Assembly: GCA_963545585.1 (NCBI GenBank)
Contig: CAUUKX010000043.1
Coordinates: forward strand, 1 to 16,496
Origin: W11650 sp963545585
GTDB lineage: Bacteria; Bacillota; Clostridia; Lachnospirales; Vallitaleaceae
Direction of reading: 5' to 3'
DNA: 16,496 nt
In this document: piece by piece, positions 1-7,367 of the stretch
Layout: each line of letters opens with the position of its first letter
Position numbering within the stretch: the first letter of the stretch is position 1
The notes under the pieces: model-generated
Told to the model about the DNA's origin: nothing
The model's input: only the letters and a program-made list of their open reading frames with translations
Database searches by the model: none
Translations under genes and position numbers: made by a program

Positions 1-1442
1 AGAGTTATAAAAAGTATTTGTTTGATTACAGTGATATGATTGTCGGCGAGATGACACCGGAGCAACGGCAGAGGATTGAAGAAAAGGTACTGGCCAAGGT
101 TCGCCGTGATATGGAACAGGGCTTTCAGGGAATTGAGTACAAGCTCAATACCGTCGGCAGCAGCCGGGGTGATTATCCCTTTATTACGATTACGGCGGGA
201 CTGGCGACCGACCGCTGGGGGAAACTGGCGACCGAATGTATGCTGCGTGTCCATATGGCTGGTCAGGGCAAGGCAGGTTTTAAAAAGCCGGTGCTTTTCC
301 CGAAAATTGTTTTCCTTTATGATGAAGAACTGCATGGTGAAGGCAAGGAGCTGGAGGACGTTTTTGAGCTGGCGATTGAGTGTTCTTCCAAAACGATGTA
401 TCCCGATTTCCTGAGCCTGACCGGCGAGGGCTATGTGGCGGAAATGTATAAGAAGTATAAGAAGGTAGTTTCACCGATGGGCTGCCGCGCCTTTTTAAGC
501 CCGTGGTATGAGCGGGGCGGAATAAAGCCGGCCGATGAAAACGATGTGCCAATCTTTACCGGGCGCTGGAATGGCGGAGCTATCAGCCTGCATTTGCCGA
601 TGATTTACGCCAAGGCAAAAGAAGAAGGAAAGGATTTTTATGAGGTGCTGGATTATTATCTGCAAATGATTCGTACCCTTCATCAAAAAACCTATGAATA
701 TTTGGGGAATCTCAGGGCATCGGTCAATCCACTGGCCTTTTGTGAGGGCGGTTTTTACCAAGGCCGGCTGAAGCACTCCGATAAAATTCGGCCGATTTTG
801 CCGGCGGTAACGTTTTCCTTTGGTATTACCGCACTCAATGAATTGCAGCAGATTCATAACGGCAAATCGCTGCGCGAGGACGCAGAGTTTGCGCTGGAAG
901 TAATGGAGTATATTAATAAGAAAGCGCAGGAGTTTAAAGAAGCGGATGGGATTTTGTATGCGATTTATGGGACCCCGGCCGAATCACTGTGCGGTACACA
1001 GGTTGAGCAGTTCCGAAGCCTTTACGGGCGGGTCAAAAATGTATCGGATCGAGCGTATGTTACTAACAGCTTTCATTTGCATGTGACCGAGGAAGTTACG
1101 CCGATTGAAAAGCAGGATTATGAAAAACGCTTTTGGGATTTGCTCAACGGCGGCAAGATTCAGTATGTCCGCTATAATATTTCCTATAATGTCAAAGCCA
1201 TCCGGACACTGGTGCGCCGGGCGATGAAAATGGGTTTTTATGAGGGCATCAATATGGCGCTGTCCTATTGTGATGACTGTGGGCATCAGGAGCTGAATAT
1301 GGAGATTTGCCCCAAGTGCCATTCGGAGAACTTGACCAAGATTGATCGGATGAACGGTTATTTGAGTTTTTCGCGGGTAAAGGGCGATACTCGGCTCAAT
1401 CACGCTAAAACGGTAGAAATTTCAGAAAGAGTAACGATGTAA
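1..1442 (+). CDS. nrdD: Anaerobic (class III) ribonucleoside-triphosphate reductase, C-terminal part; gene runs off the left edge
   Basis: Reduces ribonucleoside triphosphates to deoxyribonucleotides without oxygen, using a glycyl radical installed by NrdG. The frame is open to the left edge with no convincing start. About 480 residues are visible, against roughly 700 or more for the family, so the N-terminal ATP-cone and part of the barrel lie outside. Numbering from the TTG at 18, the motif MGCRAF contains Cys156, the likely thiyl-radical cysteine. NPLAFCEGG is typical of the family. A zinc site is formed by two CxxC pairs (Cys418/421 and Cys431/434). The C-terminal RMNGYLS places the radical glycine at residue 447 (1356-1358), 28 residues from the end, as expected. 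nrdG follows after 37 bp, which fits the standard nrdDG operon. The promoter is outside the window. Identification is firm; only the true start is unknown. Confidence 0.97.
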   Translation, partial: SYKKYLFDYSDMIVGEMTPEQRQRIEEKVLAKVRRDMEQGFQGIEYKLNTVGSSRGDYPFITITAGLATDRWGKLATECMLRVHMAGQGKAGFKKPVLFPKIVFLYDEELHGEGKELEDVFELAIECSSKTMYPDFLSLTGEGYVAEMYKKYKKVVSPMGCRAFLSPWYERGGIKPADENDVPIFTGRWNGGAISLHLPMIYAKAKEEGKDFYEVLDYYLQMIRTLHQKTYEYLGNLRASVNPLAFCEGGFYQGRLKHSDKIRPILPAVTFSFGITALNELQQIHNGKSLREDAEFALEVMEYINKKAQEFKEADGILYAIYGTPAESLCGTQVEQFRSLYGRVKNVSDRAYVTNSFHLHVTEEVTPIEKQDYEKRFWDLLNGGKIQYVRYNISYNVKAIRTLVRRAMKMGFYEGINMALSYCDDCGHQELNMEICPKCHSENLTKIDRMNGYLSFSRVKGDTRLNHAKTVEISERVTM

Positions 1443-1479
1443 ACGAGACGCATATTCGGAGCGGCGTTAAGGTGAGAAA

Positions 1480-1971
1480 ATGAGATATCATAATATTACC
1501 AAAGACGATATGAATAATGGCGAGGGGCTACGGGTAGTGCTGTGGCTGGCGGGCTGCGTTCATGCCTGCGCTGGCTGCCAGAATCCGATTACTTGGGATA
1601 TTTGCGGCGGGTTGCCATTTGATGCGAAAGCGAAATCGGAGTTGTGGGAAATCTTGGGCCGGGAATATATCGACGGCATTACGCTGTCCGGCGGCGACCC
1701 GCTCCATCCGCAGAACCGGCCGGAGGTGGAGATGCTTTTGGCGGAGATTCGGCAGGAGTTTCCGAATAAGAGTGTATGGCTCTATACCGGATATTTATGG
1801 GAGGAAGTTAAGGATTTGCCGCTGATGCAGTCGGTGGATGTTTTGGTTGACGGTAGGTTTGAGCGGGATAAGTTCAGCCCGGAACGGCCGTGGGTCGGTT
1901 CTTCCAACCAGAGAGTGATTGCAGTTGGCCCGAGCATAGTGCAGGAGCAGGTTATTTTATATGAAGGATAG
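1480..1971 (+). CDS. nrdG: Anaerobic ribonucleotide reductase-activating protein (radical SAM)
   Basis: Radical S-adenosylmethionine enzyme that uses a [4Fe-4S] cluster to create the glycyl radical on NrdD. The 163-residue length is normal for NrdG. The cluster motif CX3CX2C is seen as CVHACAGC (Cys26, Cys30, Cys33), followed by the QNP typical of the family. TLSGGDPL is the SAM-contacting GGxP/D-type motif, and DVLVDGRFE near residue 123 is a conserved NrdG segment. The start is the ATG at 1480, preceded by an AAGGTGAG ribosome binding site. The gene lies 37 bp downstream of nrdD and probably shares its transcript. A terminator-like hairpin follows at 2004-2043. Confidence 0.96.
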   Translation: MRYHNITKDDMNNGEGLRVVLWLAGCVHACAGCQNPITWDICGGLPFDAKAKSELWEILGREYIDGITLSGGDPLHPQNRPEVEMLLAEIRQEFPNKSVWLYTGYLWEEVKDLPLMQSVDVLVDGRFERDKFSPERPWVGSSNQRVIAVGPSIVQEQVILYEG

Positions 1972-2003
1972 GTAAAAGGCCGCCTAAGGTTGGTTGGCGG
2001 GAG

Positions 2004-2043
2004 GTACCCTTTTATTGGACAAACCAGTAGAAGGGTACTTTTT
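2004..2043 (+). terminator. Rho-independent terminator after nrdG
   Basis: Arms 2004-2013 and 2029-2038 (GTACCCTTTT with AGAAGGGTAC) pair over 10 bp with one G-T wobble around a 15-nt loop. A run of five T follows, then a T-rich stretch. A smaller hairpin, CCGCC/GGCGG at 1980-1984 and 1996-2000, lies just upstream. It is placed to end the nrdDG transcript. Confidence 0.75.
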
Positions 2044-2163
2044 GATATATTTTTTTATAAATTTTCAGAAAAATTAATAAAGTATAAGCTGCAAATCCTA
2101 TGGATAGCTGAAAAGAATCATGAAGAAAATAAGACTTTTAATGAATAAAAAATAAAAAATGAA

Positions 2164-2192
2164 TAGACAAAAACGAAAAAATTGTATATAAT
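2164..2192 (+). promoter_or_regulatory. Sigma-A-type promoter for the diguanylate cyclase gene
   Basis: The -35 box TAGACA (2164-2169) matches TTGACA at 5 of 6 positions. A 17-bp spacer separates it from a perfect -10 TATAAT (2187-2192). Transcription should begin near 2199, leaving a leader of about 105 nt before the ATG at 2305. The sequence from 2044 to 2163 is AT-rich and I see nothing else in it. Confidence 0.75.
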
Positions 2193-2198
2193 ATAAAA

Positions 2199-2304
2199 TT
2201 GAGTAGCTGTAAAGCTTTTATAGGAAATAGGGACTATAAAAACCTTTGCAACAAGGGCATAAATACCCAAAAAATGACAAATGGCTTGCAAATAGGATTG
2301 GAAT
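2199..2304 (+). promoter_or_regulatory. Folded 5' leader of the diguanylate cyclase gene, possible cis-regulatory RNA
   Basis: Perfect 8-bp hairpin 2216-2223/2234-2241 (TTTTATAG with CTATAAAA, 10-nt loop). Then the arm 2245-2251 (TTTGCAA) pairs perfectly with 2286-2292 (TTGCAAA). This stem can extend through CC at 2243-2244 with GG at 2295-2296, and that GG belongs to the AGGA ribosome binding site of the downstream gene. A competing pairing CCTT/AAGG (2243-2246 with 2253-2256) would free the site. It does not match any riboswitch consensus I know, including the common c-di-GMP class. Regulation of translation is inference. Confidence 0.4.
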
Positions 2305-3375
2305 ATGACAGAAGAGAAAGCAAGGGATTTAAAGAAGTATCCATTATATTATCCGCTGGTTATGGGAGCGCTGTTAGTGCATATTGTCTGTCAGGCTTTG
2401 TTTCTTTACTGGAACGAGCCAGTGATGAAGTTTTATAATCTGTTCAGTATTGCTGTTTTTGCGGCGAGTTTGCGATATATCCGCCGATATCAGCGGCAGG
2501 TTGTCTTTAGTGTTTTAGTGGAAGCAACGATTTTTGTGATACTGGCGACGATTACGATGGGTTGGGACTATGGTTTTCAGAACTGGATGTTTGCTTTTTT
2601 GATTGTTGAGTTGACGGTGCCGTTTCAGAACCGAAAGCCCTTTTATGTGCTGGGCTTGCTTCAGTCTGTTTTGTATATTGCCCTCTTTTTTGGAATCAAA
2701 CAAAAAATGCAGTGGGAAATTTTATTGCACTTGGACATAATGTTTATTTCTTTGAATATGGCAGCGGTTTTTGCGGTAATTTTCTTTTCTGAGCGAGTGC
2801 TGGGGCTGTCGAAAGCAATTGAGTTCTTTTTCCTGCAAAAGGAAATGGACGAGATGAGGGAGAGCATTTTTCGGGATGATTTGACGGGTCTAATCAGCAG
2901 ACGGCGGATGAATCAGATTTTAGCGGAAATGAATGACCGGCTGCAAAGAGAGAATATGAGGTTTTATTTGATTTTTGGGGACATTGATCATTTTAAGAAT
3001 ATCAATGATGATTATGGCCATGAGTTTGGCGACTGTGCGTTGAAACAGGTTTCCAATATTTTGAACCGCGAGCTGCGGGGCGATGATATTGTGGCGCGTT
3101 GGGGCGGTGAAGAGTTTTTGATTTTGCTGCGCAGTAAAGTAAATGGGAAAGAGTCGCTGGCGGCTGCCGATGTGAAAGAAATTTTAAATCGGGTACGCCG
3201 GAGAGTTGAAGAAACGCCGCTTTGTCATCAAGACAAGAGCATTGCCATCACTATTACTTTTGGGGGCGTCGGTTCGGACAGTTACCGGGATATTTATGAA
3301 ATGATTCGCCGGGCTGACGAGCAGATGTATGAAGGCAAGAAAGCTGGCCGCAACCGGGTAGAAATTGAAGGGTAA
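2305..3375 (+). CDS. Membrane-bound diguanylate cyclase (GGDEF domain)
   Basis: Makes the second messenger cyclic di-GMP from two GTP. The N-terminal half (about residues 12-175) is hydrophobic, with roughly six predicted membrane helices and no recognised sensory domain. A short linking helix, QKEMDEMRESIFRDDLTGL, leads into the GGDEF domain (about 190-356). The active-site loop is GGEEF at 267-271, an accepted catalytic variant, preceded by the GDIDHFKNIND metal/substrate region. The product-inhibition I-site RxxD is intact as RGDD at 258-261, exactly five residues before GGEEF, so feedback inhibition is likely. The ATG at 2305 is preceded by a weak AGGA site that could be paired in the leader. 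The gene has its own promoter and terminator and appears monocistronic. The input signal is unknown. Confidence 0.95.
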   Translation: MTEEKARDLKKYPLYYPLVMGALLVHIVCQALFLYWNEPVMKFYNLFSIAVFAASLRYIRRYQRQVVFSVLVEATIFVILATITMGWDYGFQNWMFAFLIVELTVPFQNRKPFYVLGLLQSVLYIALFFGIKQKMQWEILLHLDIMFISLNMAAVFAVIFFSERVLGLSKAIEFFFLQKEMDEMRESIFRDDLTGLISRRRMNQILAEMNDRLQRENMRFYLIFGDIDHFKNINDDYGHEFGDCALKQVSNILNRELRGDDIVARWGGEEFLILLRSKVNGKESLAAADVKEILNRVRRRVEETPLCHQDKSIAITITFGGVGSDSYRDIYEMIRRADEQMYEGKKAGRNRVEIEG

Positions 3376-3406
3376 TTTTTTTGATGTAGCACATAGGAAG
3401 ATACAA

Positions 3407-3428
3407 AAAGGGACTTTTTAGTCCCTTT
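3407..3428 (+). terminator. Terminator hairpin after the diguanylate cyclase gene
   Basis: Perfect 9-bp stem AAAGGGACT/AGTCCCTTT with a 4-T loop. It is flanked by A residues on the left and only a broken T-rich stretch on the right, so it may work in both directions or weakly on the + strand. Confidence 0.7.
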
Positions 3429-3511
3429 CATCATTTGTATACCATTTTTTATTTTGCGTGTCAAATCAATCATTGTTATAGTTTTTTGCATTTGAACGGT
3501 AACTTCAATTC

Positions 3512-3540
3512 TTGAAAAAAAACAGAGATAGGATTATAAT
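3512..3540 (+). promoter_or_regulatory. Sigma-A-type promoter for the nucleotide-sugar dehydratase gene
   Basis: TTGAAA (3512-3517), a 17-bp spacer and a perfect TATAAT (3535-3540). Predicted start near 3547, giving a leader of about 187 nt. Confidence 0.75.
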
Positions 3541-3546
3541 AAGAAA

Positions 3547-3733
3547 AGAGCCTTGTGCTAAGGTGTCTTTCTTTCTTTTTTTGTTTAGAGAAAGAGATTA
3601 AAACGGAAATGGTGGCTGCGGAAAAAAGTCTTTGGGTCGGTAAGCAGGTCGTGGATGCCAAAGTGTAAAGCGCAGAGAGCGGCAGGTATCTGGGCGGGAA
3701 AGCCAAAACAGAAATCAGAAAAAGGGGAACATT
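3547..3733 (+). promoter_or_regulatory. Long 5' leader of the dehydratase gene, with a small possible leader peptide
   Basis: The stretch from 3429 to the start codon at 3734 has no conventional gene. After the promoter it holds a short hairpin CCTT/AAGG (3551-3554/3560-3563) followed by a T-rich run. It also holds a 19-codon open frame (ATG 3609, TAA 3666-3668) without a clear ribosome binding site, and a 6-bp pairing CTTTGG/CCAAAG (3630-3635/3658-3663) that overlaps that frame. Bacillus carries an antitermination RNA (EAR) in its exopolysaccharide operon upstream of the homologous gene epsC, but I cannot match its consensus here. Confidence 0.3.
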
Positions 3734-5593
3734 ATGCGAGAAAGCTGGAAGAACATCGATAAAAAGCTGCTGGTGCGGAGAGCTTTTTTGATTTTACTGG
3801 ATATTTTATTAATTAACTTAGCGGCGGGCTGTGCCCTCTTAGTACGCTTTGATTTTAGCCTGAGCAATATTCCCAGCAGGTACAGCGAGGCGGTGTTTCA
3901 TTATGCCCCGATTAACATATTGGTCACTTTGGGACTGTTTTGGCTGTTCCGGCTGTATCACAGCCTGTGGAAATATGCCGGCATCGAAGAACTGACTAAT
4001 GTGGCCTATGCCGGCGTGGTGTCGGCAGCTGCCCAATGGGGCGGCATGATGGTCTTGGGAGTGCATGTGCCGCGCAGCTTTCATCCACTGTATTTGGGTT
4101 TTTTACTCTTTTTGGTGGCGGTTTCGCGTTTTGCCTATCGTTTTCTGCGAGCCTTAAATAACCGCTACCGCAATAACCGCAAGCGCCGGACGATGATTAT
4201 CGGGGCGGGTGAAGCGGCGAATGCGATTATCAAGGAGATTAACAACAGCCAGTATCTGGATGGGAAAATCGTCTGTGCGATTGACGATAACCGCAGCAAG
4301 ATTGGCAGCTATATTCAGGGGGTAAAAGTTACCGGTGCCAGAGAAGATATCCTTGACATGGTAAATAAATATGAAGTAACGGATATCATTATTGCCATTC
4401 CCTCGTATTCCAAGGAGCATTTAAAACCGATTTTGGATATCTGTAAGCAGACCGAGTGCTCCCTCAAAATTTTGCCGGGCATGTATCAGCTGATTAACGG
4501 ACAGGTCAGTGCTTCGCAGCTGCGGAGTGTCGATATTGAGGATTTGGTGGGCCGTGATACGGTTGATTTAGACTTAGGCAGTATTATGAATTATGTCGGC
4601 GGCAAAACGGTGATGGTGACCGGCGGCGGCGGGTCGATTGGCAGTGAACTGTGCCGGCAGCTGGCAAAATATCAGCCGGCTCGGCTGATAATTGTTGATT
4701 TTTATGAGAATAATGCTTATGATATTGAGCAGGAGTTAAAGGCCAAATATAAGGATTTGAATTTAACGGTGCTGATTGCTTCGGTGTGTGATGAAAAGCG
4801 AATGGCGGCTATTTTTGAGAAATACCGGCCGGATATCGTTTATCATGCGGCGGCGCATAAGCATGTGCCGCTGATGGAAGGAAGTCCGAATGAAGCGATT
4901 AAAAACAATGTTTTCGGGACGCAGACAATGGCGGAACTGGCCGATCGCTACGGAGTCAAGCGCTTTGTTTTGATTTCGACCGATAAGGCAGTCAATCCGA
5001 CGAACATTATGGGGGCATCAAAGCGGATTTGCGAGATGCTGATTCAAAGTTTTGATAAAAAATCCAAAACCGAGTTTGCGGCGGTGAGGTTTGGGAATGT
5101 CTTGGGCAGCAACGGCAGTATCGTGCCGCTGTTCCGCAAGCAGATTCTGCGGGGCGGGCCGGTTACGGTTACGCATCCTGATATTATCCGCTATTTTATG
5201 ACCATTCCGGAGGCGGTGGCGTTGGTGCTGCAGGCGGGAGCGCTGGCTGGCGGCGGTGAGATTTTTGTGCTGGATATGGGGGAGCAGGTTAAAATCGTGG
5301 ATTTGGCTCGGAACCTGATTCGGCTGATGGGCTTTGTGCCCGACCGGGATATTAAGATTGAATATATTGGCCTCCGACCGGGTGAAAAGCTGTACGAGGA
5401 GTTTTTAATGGCTGAGGAGGGCTTGCAGGAAACCAGCAATAAGCTGATTCATATCGGCCGGCCGATTCCGATGGAGGAAGAAGTCTTTACCGCTAATTTA
5501 GCGAAACTCAGGCAGGCGGTTGAAGAAGAGGGCGAAATTAAAGAGATTGTGAAAAGCCTTGTACCGACTTACCGGATGGACGGGCAGGAGTAG
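3734..5593 (+). CDS. Membrane nucleotide-sugar 4,6-dehydratase (CapD/EpsC/PglF/WbpM family)
   Basis: Probably converts UDP-N-acetylglucosamine to the 4-keto-6-deoxy sugar, an early step towards rare sugars of capsule, exopolysaccharide or protein glycans. The 619-residue length fits the long form. About four membrane helices occupy residues 15-140. A first Rossmann domain (IIGAGEAANAI, near residue 155) is the regulatory or extra nucleotide-binding region. The catalytic extended short-chain dehydrogenase domain starts with TGGGGSIGSE (NAD-binding, glycines from 297). STDKAVNPTN follows, and MGASK replaces the usual YxxxK (Met426, Lys430), which is typical of this dehydratase family. RFGNVLGSNGS and LRPGEKLYEE are also family signatures. 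A GGGGA site precedes the ATG at 3734. No glycosyltransferases or other polysaccharide genes are in the window, so the product cannot be fixed. The DUF3990 cassette begins 37 bp downstream with no terminator between. Confidence 0.93.
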   Translation: MRESWKNIDKKLLVRRAFLILLDILLINLAAGCALLVRFDFSLSNIPSRYSEAVFHYAPINILVTLGLFWLFRLYHSLWKYAGIEELTNVAYAGVVSAAAQWGGMMVLGVHVPRSFHPLYLGFLLFLVAVSRFAYRFLRALNNRYRNNRKRRTMIIGAGEAANAIIKEINNSQYLDGKIVCAIDDNRSKIGSYIQGVKVTGAREDILDMVNKYEVTDIIIAIPSYSKEHLKPILDICKQTECSLKILPGMYQLINGQVSASQLRSVDIEDLVGRDTVDLDLGSIMNYVGGKTVMVTGGGGSIGSELCRQLAKYQPARLIIVDFYENNAYDIEQELKAKYKDLNLTVLIASVCDEKRMAAIFEKYRPDIVYHAAAHKHVPLMEGSPNEAIKNNVFGTQTMAELADRYGVKRFVLISTDKAVNPTNIMGASKRICEMLIQSFDKKSKTEFAAVRFGNVLGSNGSIVPLFRKQILRGGPVTVTHPDIIRYFMTIPEAVALVLQAGALAGGGEIFVLDMGEQVKIVDLARNLIRLMGFVPDRDIKIEYIGLRPGEKLYEEFLMAEEGLQETSNKLIHIGRPIPMEEEVFTANLAKLRQAVEEEGEIKEIVKSLVPTYRMDGQE

Positions 5594-5630
5594 GGAGAAT
5601 CGGAAAGAAAAAATCAGGAGGCGGTTTGAA

Positions 5631-6113
5631 ATGGTTTTATATCATGGCAGCAATGTATGTGTAGATTGTCCGAGGATTGTAAAGCAAAATCGTTTTCTGG
5701 ATTTTGGCTTTGGGTTTTATACAACGACGAACCGGAATCAGGCGGTAAACTTTGCAGTTAAGGTTGCGGAATGCCGAGGAAGTGGACGGGCGATTCTTAA
5801 TATGTATGAAATGGATGAGCAAACGGCATTTCAGGAATGCAGCTTACTTCGATTTGATATGCCTGACGAAAAATGGTTGGATTTTGTGGCAGCCAACCGG
5901 CAGGGAATTTATCAAGGCGAGCGCTATGACTTGATTTACGGCGCGGTGGCAAATGATGATGTGTACCGAGTTATAACGCTTTATATGGCAGGGTTGCTTA
6001 CCAGAGAGCAGACGTTGGCGGATTTGAAAATTCGTAAATTGTTTAATCAGTTGGTATTTATAACGGAGCAATCTTTGAAATATTTGCAGTTTAAAGGGAG
6101 GGAACTGGTATGA
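5631..6113 (+). CDS. DUF3990 protein, ADP-ribosyltransferase-like fold
   Basis: 160 residues from the ATG at 5631, chosen because AGGAGG (5616-5621) lies 9 nt before it; the in-frame upstream extension overlaps the dehydratase gene and lacks a site. The protein opens with LYHGS (His5), then FGFGFYTTT (Tyr30) followed by a Gln-Ala and aromatic-Ala pattern, and later YDLIYGAVANDDVYR, then NQLVFITEQSLKYL near the end. This order matches DUF3990. Members are thought to have the ART fold with an H-Y-[E/D/Q]-type NAD site; His5 and Tyr30 would be its first two positions. No signal peptide or membrane helix is seen, so it acts in the cytoplasm. Its stop overlaps the next gene by 4 bp (ATGA), showing translational coupling. 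A toxin or modifying-enzyme role is inference from the fold and cassette. Confidence 0.82.
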   Translation: MVLYHGSNVCVDCPRIVKQNRFLDFGFGFYTTTNRNQAVNFAVKVAECRGSGRAILNMYEMDEQTAFQECSLLRFDMPDEKWLDFVAANRQGIYQGERYDLIYGAVANDDVYRVITLYMAGLLTREQTLADLKIRKLFNQLVFITEQSLKYLQFKGRELV

Positions 6114-6349
6114 ATGAAAATCAGTTCAGCGCAATGCTGGCACTCATCGTGCCGCCGATTATCAAGGAGATTGCAAAAAACAGCAATATTGGAGAGGATA
6201 AGATAATTTCCCGATTTTACCGTTCGAGGCTTTATAAGGAGCTTTCTTTGGAGAGCTCAAAGCTATGGCATTACAGTTCGATGACTTTATATACCATGTA
6301 TCAGGATGAACTGCTGACCGGTGATTATGCTTATCCGGAGGAGACGTAG
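6110..6349 (+). CDS. Small protein of unknown function, middle gene of the DUF3990 cassette
   Basis: 79 residues, soluble, without signal or membrane segment. Starts inside the stop codon of the DUF3990 gene (ATGA overlap) with GGGAGG upstream as ribosome binding site, so it is a genuine coupled gene. The protein looks helical: a hydrophobic stretch LALIVPPIIKEIA, then FYRSRLYKELSLE and an LYTMYQDEL segment near the end. I do not recognise a named domain. The pattern resembles short proteins often found between DUF3990 and DUF3791 genes in Clostridia, but that is from memory rather than a search. The next gene begins 2 nt after its stop. A role as partner or regulator of the ART-like protein is possible but unproven. 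Confidence 0.75.
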   Translation: MNENQFSAMLALIVPPIIKEIAKNSNIGEDKIISRFYRSRLYKELSLESSKLWHYSSMTLYTMYQDELLTGDYAYPEET

Positions 6350-6351
6350 TA

Positions 6352-6573
6352 ATGAGCAGAGAAATTGATTTTTTGATTTATTGTATGGAGAGATATCGTT
6401 ATTTTAAAGGGCTTTCCGGGGAAGAAACAGCAGAGCTTTTTGATCAATATGATATTTACCACTATATTATAAAGTACTTTGAGGCGCTGCATATCATGGG
6501 CGACCGGGCGCTGACGGAAGATATTGATGAATATATTGCGGCGCTTGCGGTTAGGGAAGCGCAAAGGGAATAA
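6352..6573 (+). CDS. DUF3791 small protein, third gene of the DUF3990 cassette
   Basis: 73 residues, soluble and acidic. The pattern begins with EIDFLIYCMERYRYFKGLSG, continues with ETAELFDQYDIYHYI, and ends in EALHIMGDRALTEDIDEYI. It agrees with DUF3791, a short family commonly found next to DUF3990 genes. The ATG at 6352 lies 2 nt after the preceding stop, with GGAGGAGA upstream, so all three cassette genes are translated as a unit. The acidic, helical character and position are those expected of an antitoxin or binding partner, but no DNA-binding motif is visible and function is not established. The walR promoter begins 8 bp after the stop. Confidence 0.8.
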   Translation: MSREIDFLIYCMERYRYFKGLSGEETAELFDQYDIYHYIIKYFEALHIMGDRALTEDIDEYIAALAVREAQRE

Positions 6574-6580
6574 GATTTGC

Positions 6581-6609
6581 TTGTGCTTTTGGCAAAAAAC
6601 GGCTATAAT
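6581..6609 (+). promoter_or_regulatory. Promoter of the walRK operon
   Basis: Perfect -10 TATAAT (6604-6609) with TTGTGC (6581-6586) at 17 bp, where only the TTG matches the -35 consensus. Start predicted near 6616, about 35 nt before the walR ATG. No terminator separates it from the DUF3791 gene, so some read-through into walR is possible. Confidence 0.65.
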
Positions 6610-6650
6610 AAAGGTTGGAGCAGACAGACAGTTGACGGTGAGGAAATGTT

Positions 6651-7358
6651 ATGGCATATAAATTATTGGTAGTGGACGATGAAAGCAATATCGTGGATAT
6701 TTTGCGGTTTAATTTGGAAAAAGAAGGCTTTGAAGTGCATACCGCTGAAAACGGCAAGCAGGGCTATGAGCTTTTTAAAAGAGAAAAGCCGGATTTGCTG
6801 CTGCTGGATATCATGATGCCGGAATTGGACGGTTTTGGCCTGTGCAAGATGATTCGGGAAGAATCCAATGTGCCGATTATCATGCTGACGGCTCGGGCGG
6901 AGGAAGTTGACAAGGTGCTGGGACTGGAGTTTGGAGCGGATGATTACATCACCAAGCCTTTCAGCGTCAGAGAATTGATTGCCAGAGTCAAGGCCAATCT
7001 GCGCCGGCAAAATATGGAGGGGCAAAGCATCGGCCTGCCGGATAAGATTTTGCGCTTCGGGAAATTAGAGGTTGATACGGTTCAGTACAAAGTGACCAAG
7101 GACAAAGCCGAGATTGACTTAACGGTTCGTGAGTACGAACTGCTGAAGTTTTTAATGGAGCAGGGCAATCAGATTTTTACCCGCGAGCAGCTTTTGGAGC
7201 AGGTTTGGGGCTATGAATACTATGGTGATGTGCGGACGGTTGACGTTACGGTACGTCGGCTGCGGGAAAAAATTGAGGATGAGCCGAGCAATCCCATTTA
7301 TATTTTAACCAAGCGGGGCGTGGGCTATTATTTTAATCCGAAGAAAAGCGGACTTTAG
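6651..7358 (+). CDS. walR: WalR (YycF) response regulator, OmpR family
   Basis: Master transcription regulator of cell-wall turnover in low-GC Gram-positives, phosphorylated by WalK. 235 residues, the normal length. The receiver domain (1-120) has the acidic pair Asp9/Asp10, phospho-acceptor Asp53 (LLLLDIMMP), Thr80 and Lys102. Thr101 sits at the position phosphorylated by the PrkC kinase in Bacillus subtilis WalR. The winged-helix DNA-binding domain (about 130-230) includes LTVREYELLKFL, the recognition-helix region DVRTVDVTVRRLREKIE and the wing RGVGYYF. The ATG at 6651 has a GTGAGGA site. walK follows after 9 bp. A perfect WalR binding box lies at 9188-9204, just after walK, and supports assignment to WalR rather than PhoP. 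Confidence 0.95.
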   Translation: MAYKLLVVDDESNIVDILRFNLEKEGFEVHTAENGKQGYELFKREKPDLLLLDIMMPELDGFGLCKMIREESNVPIIMLTARAEEVDKVLGLEFGADDYITKPFSVRELIARVKANLRRQNMEGQSIGLPDKILRFGKLEVDTVQYKVTKDKAEIDLTVREYELLKFLMEQGNQIFTREQLLEQVWGYEYYGDVRTVDVTVRRLREKIEDEPSNPIYILTKRGVGYYFNPKKSGL

Positions 7359-7367
7359 GGAGAATCT

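Noticed and set aside
2199..2304. c-di-GMP-I or -II riboswitch before the diguanylate cyclase
   Set aside because: The conserved core sequences of these classes as I know them are absent, so only a generic folded leader is claimed.
2199..2438. 79-codon open frame overlapping the diguanylate cyclase start
   Set aside because: It begins at a TTG at the predicted transcription start, has no ribosome binding site and overlaps a firm GGDEF gene in another frame.
5559..5630. N-terminal extension of the DUF3990 protein
   Set aside because: It overlaps the dehydratase gene, has no ribosome binding site and is Arg/Lys-rich and unlike the family. AGGAGG supports 5631.
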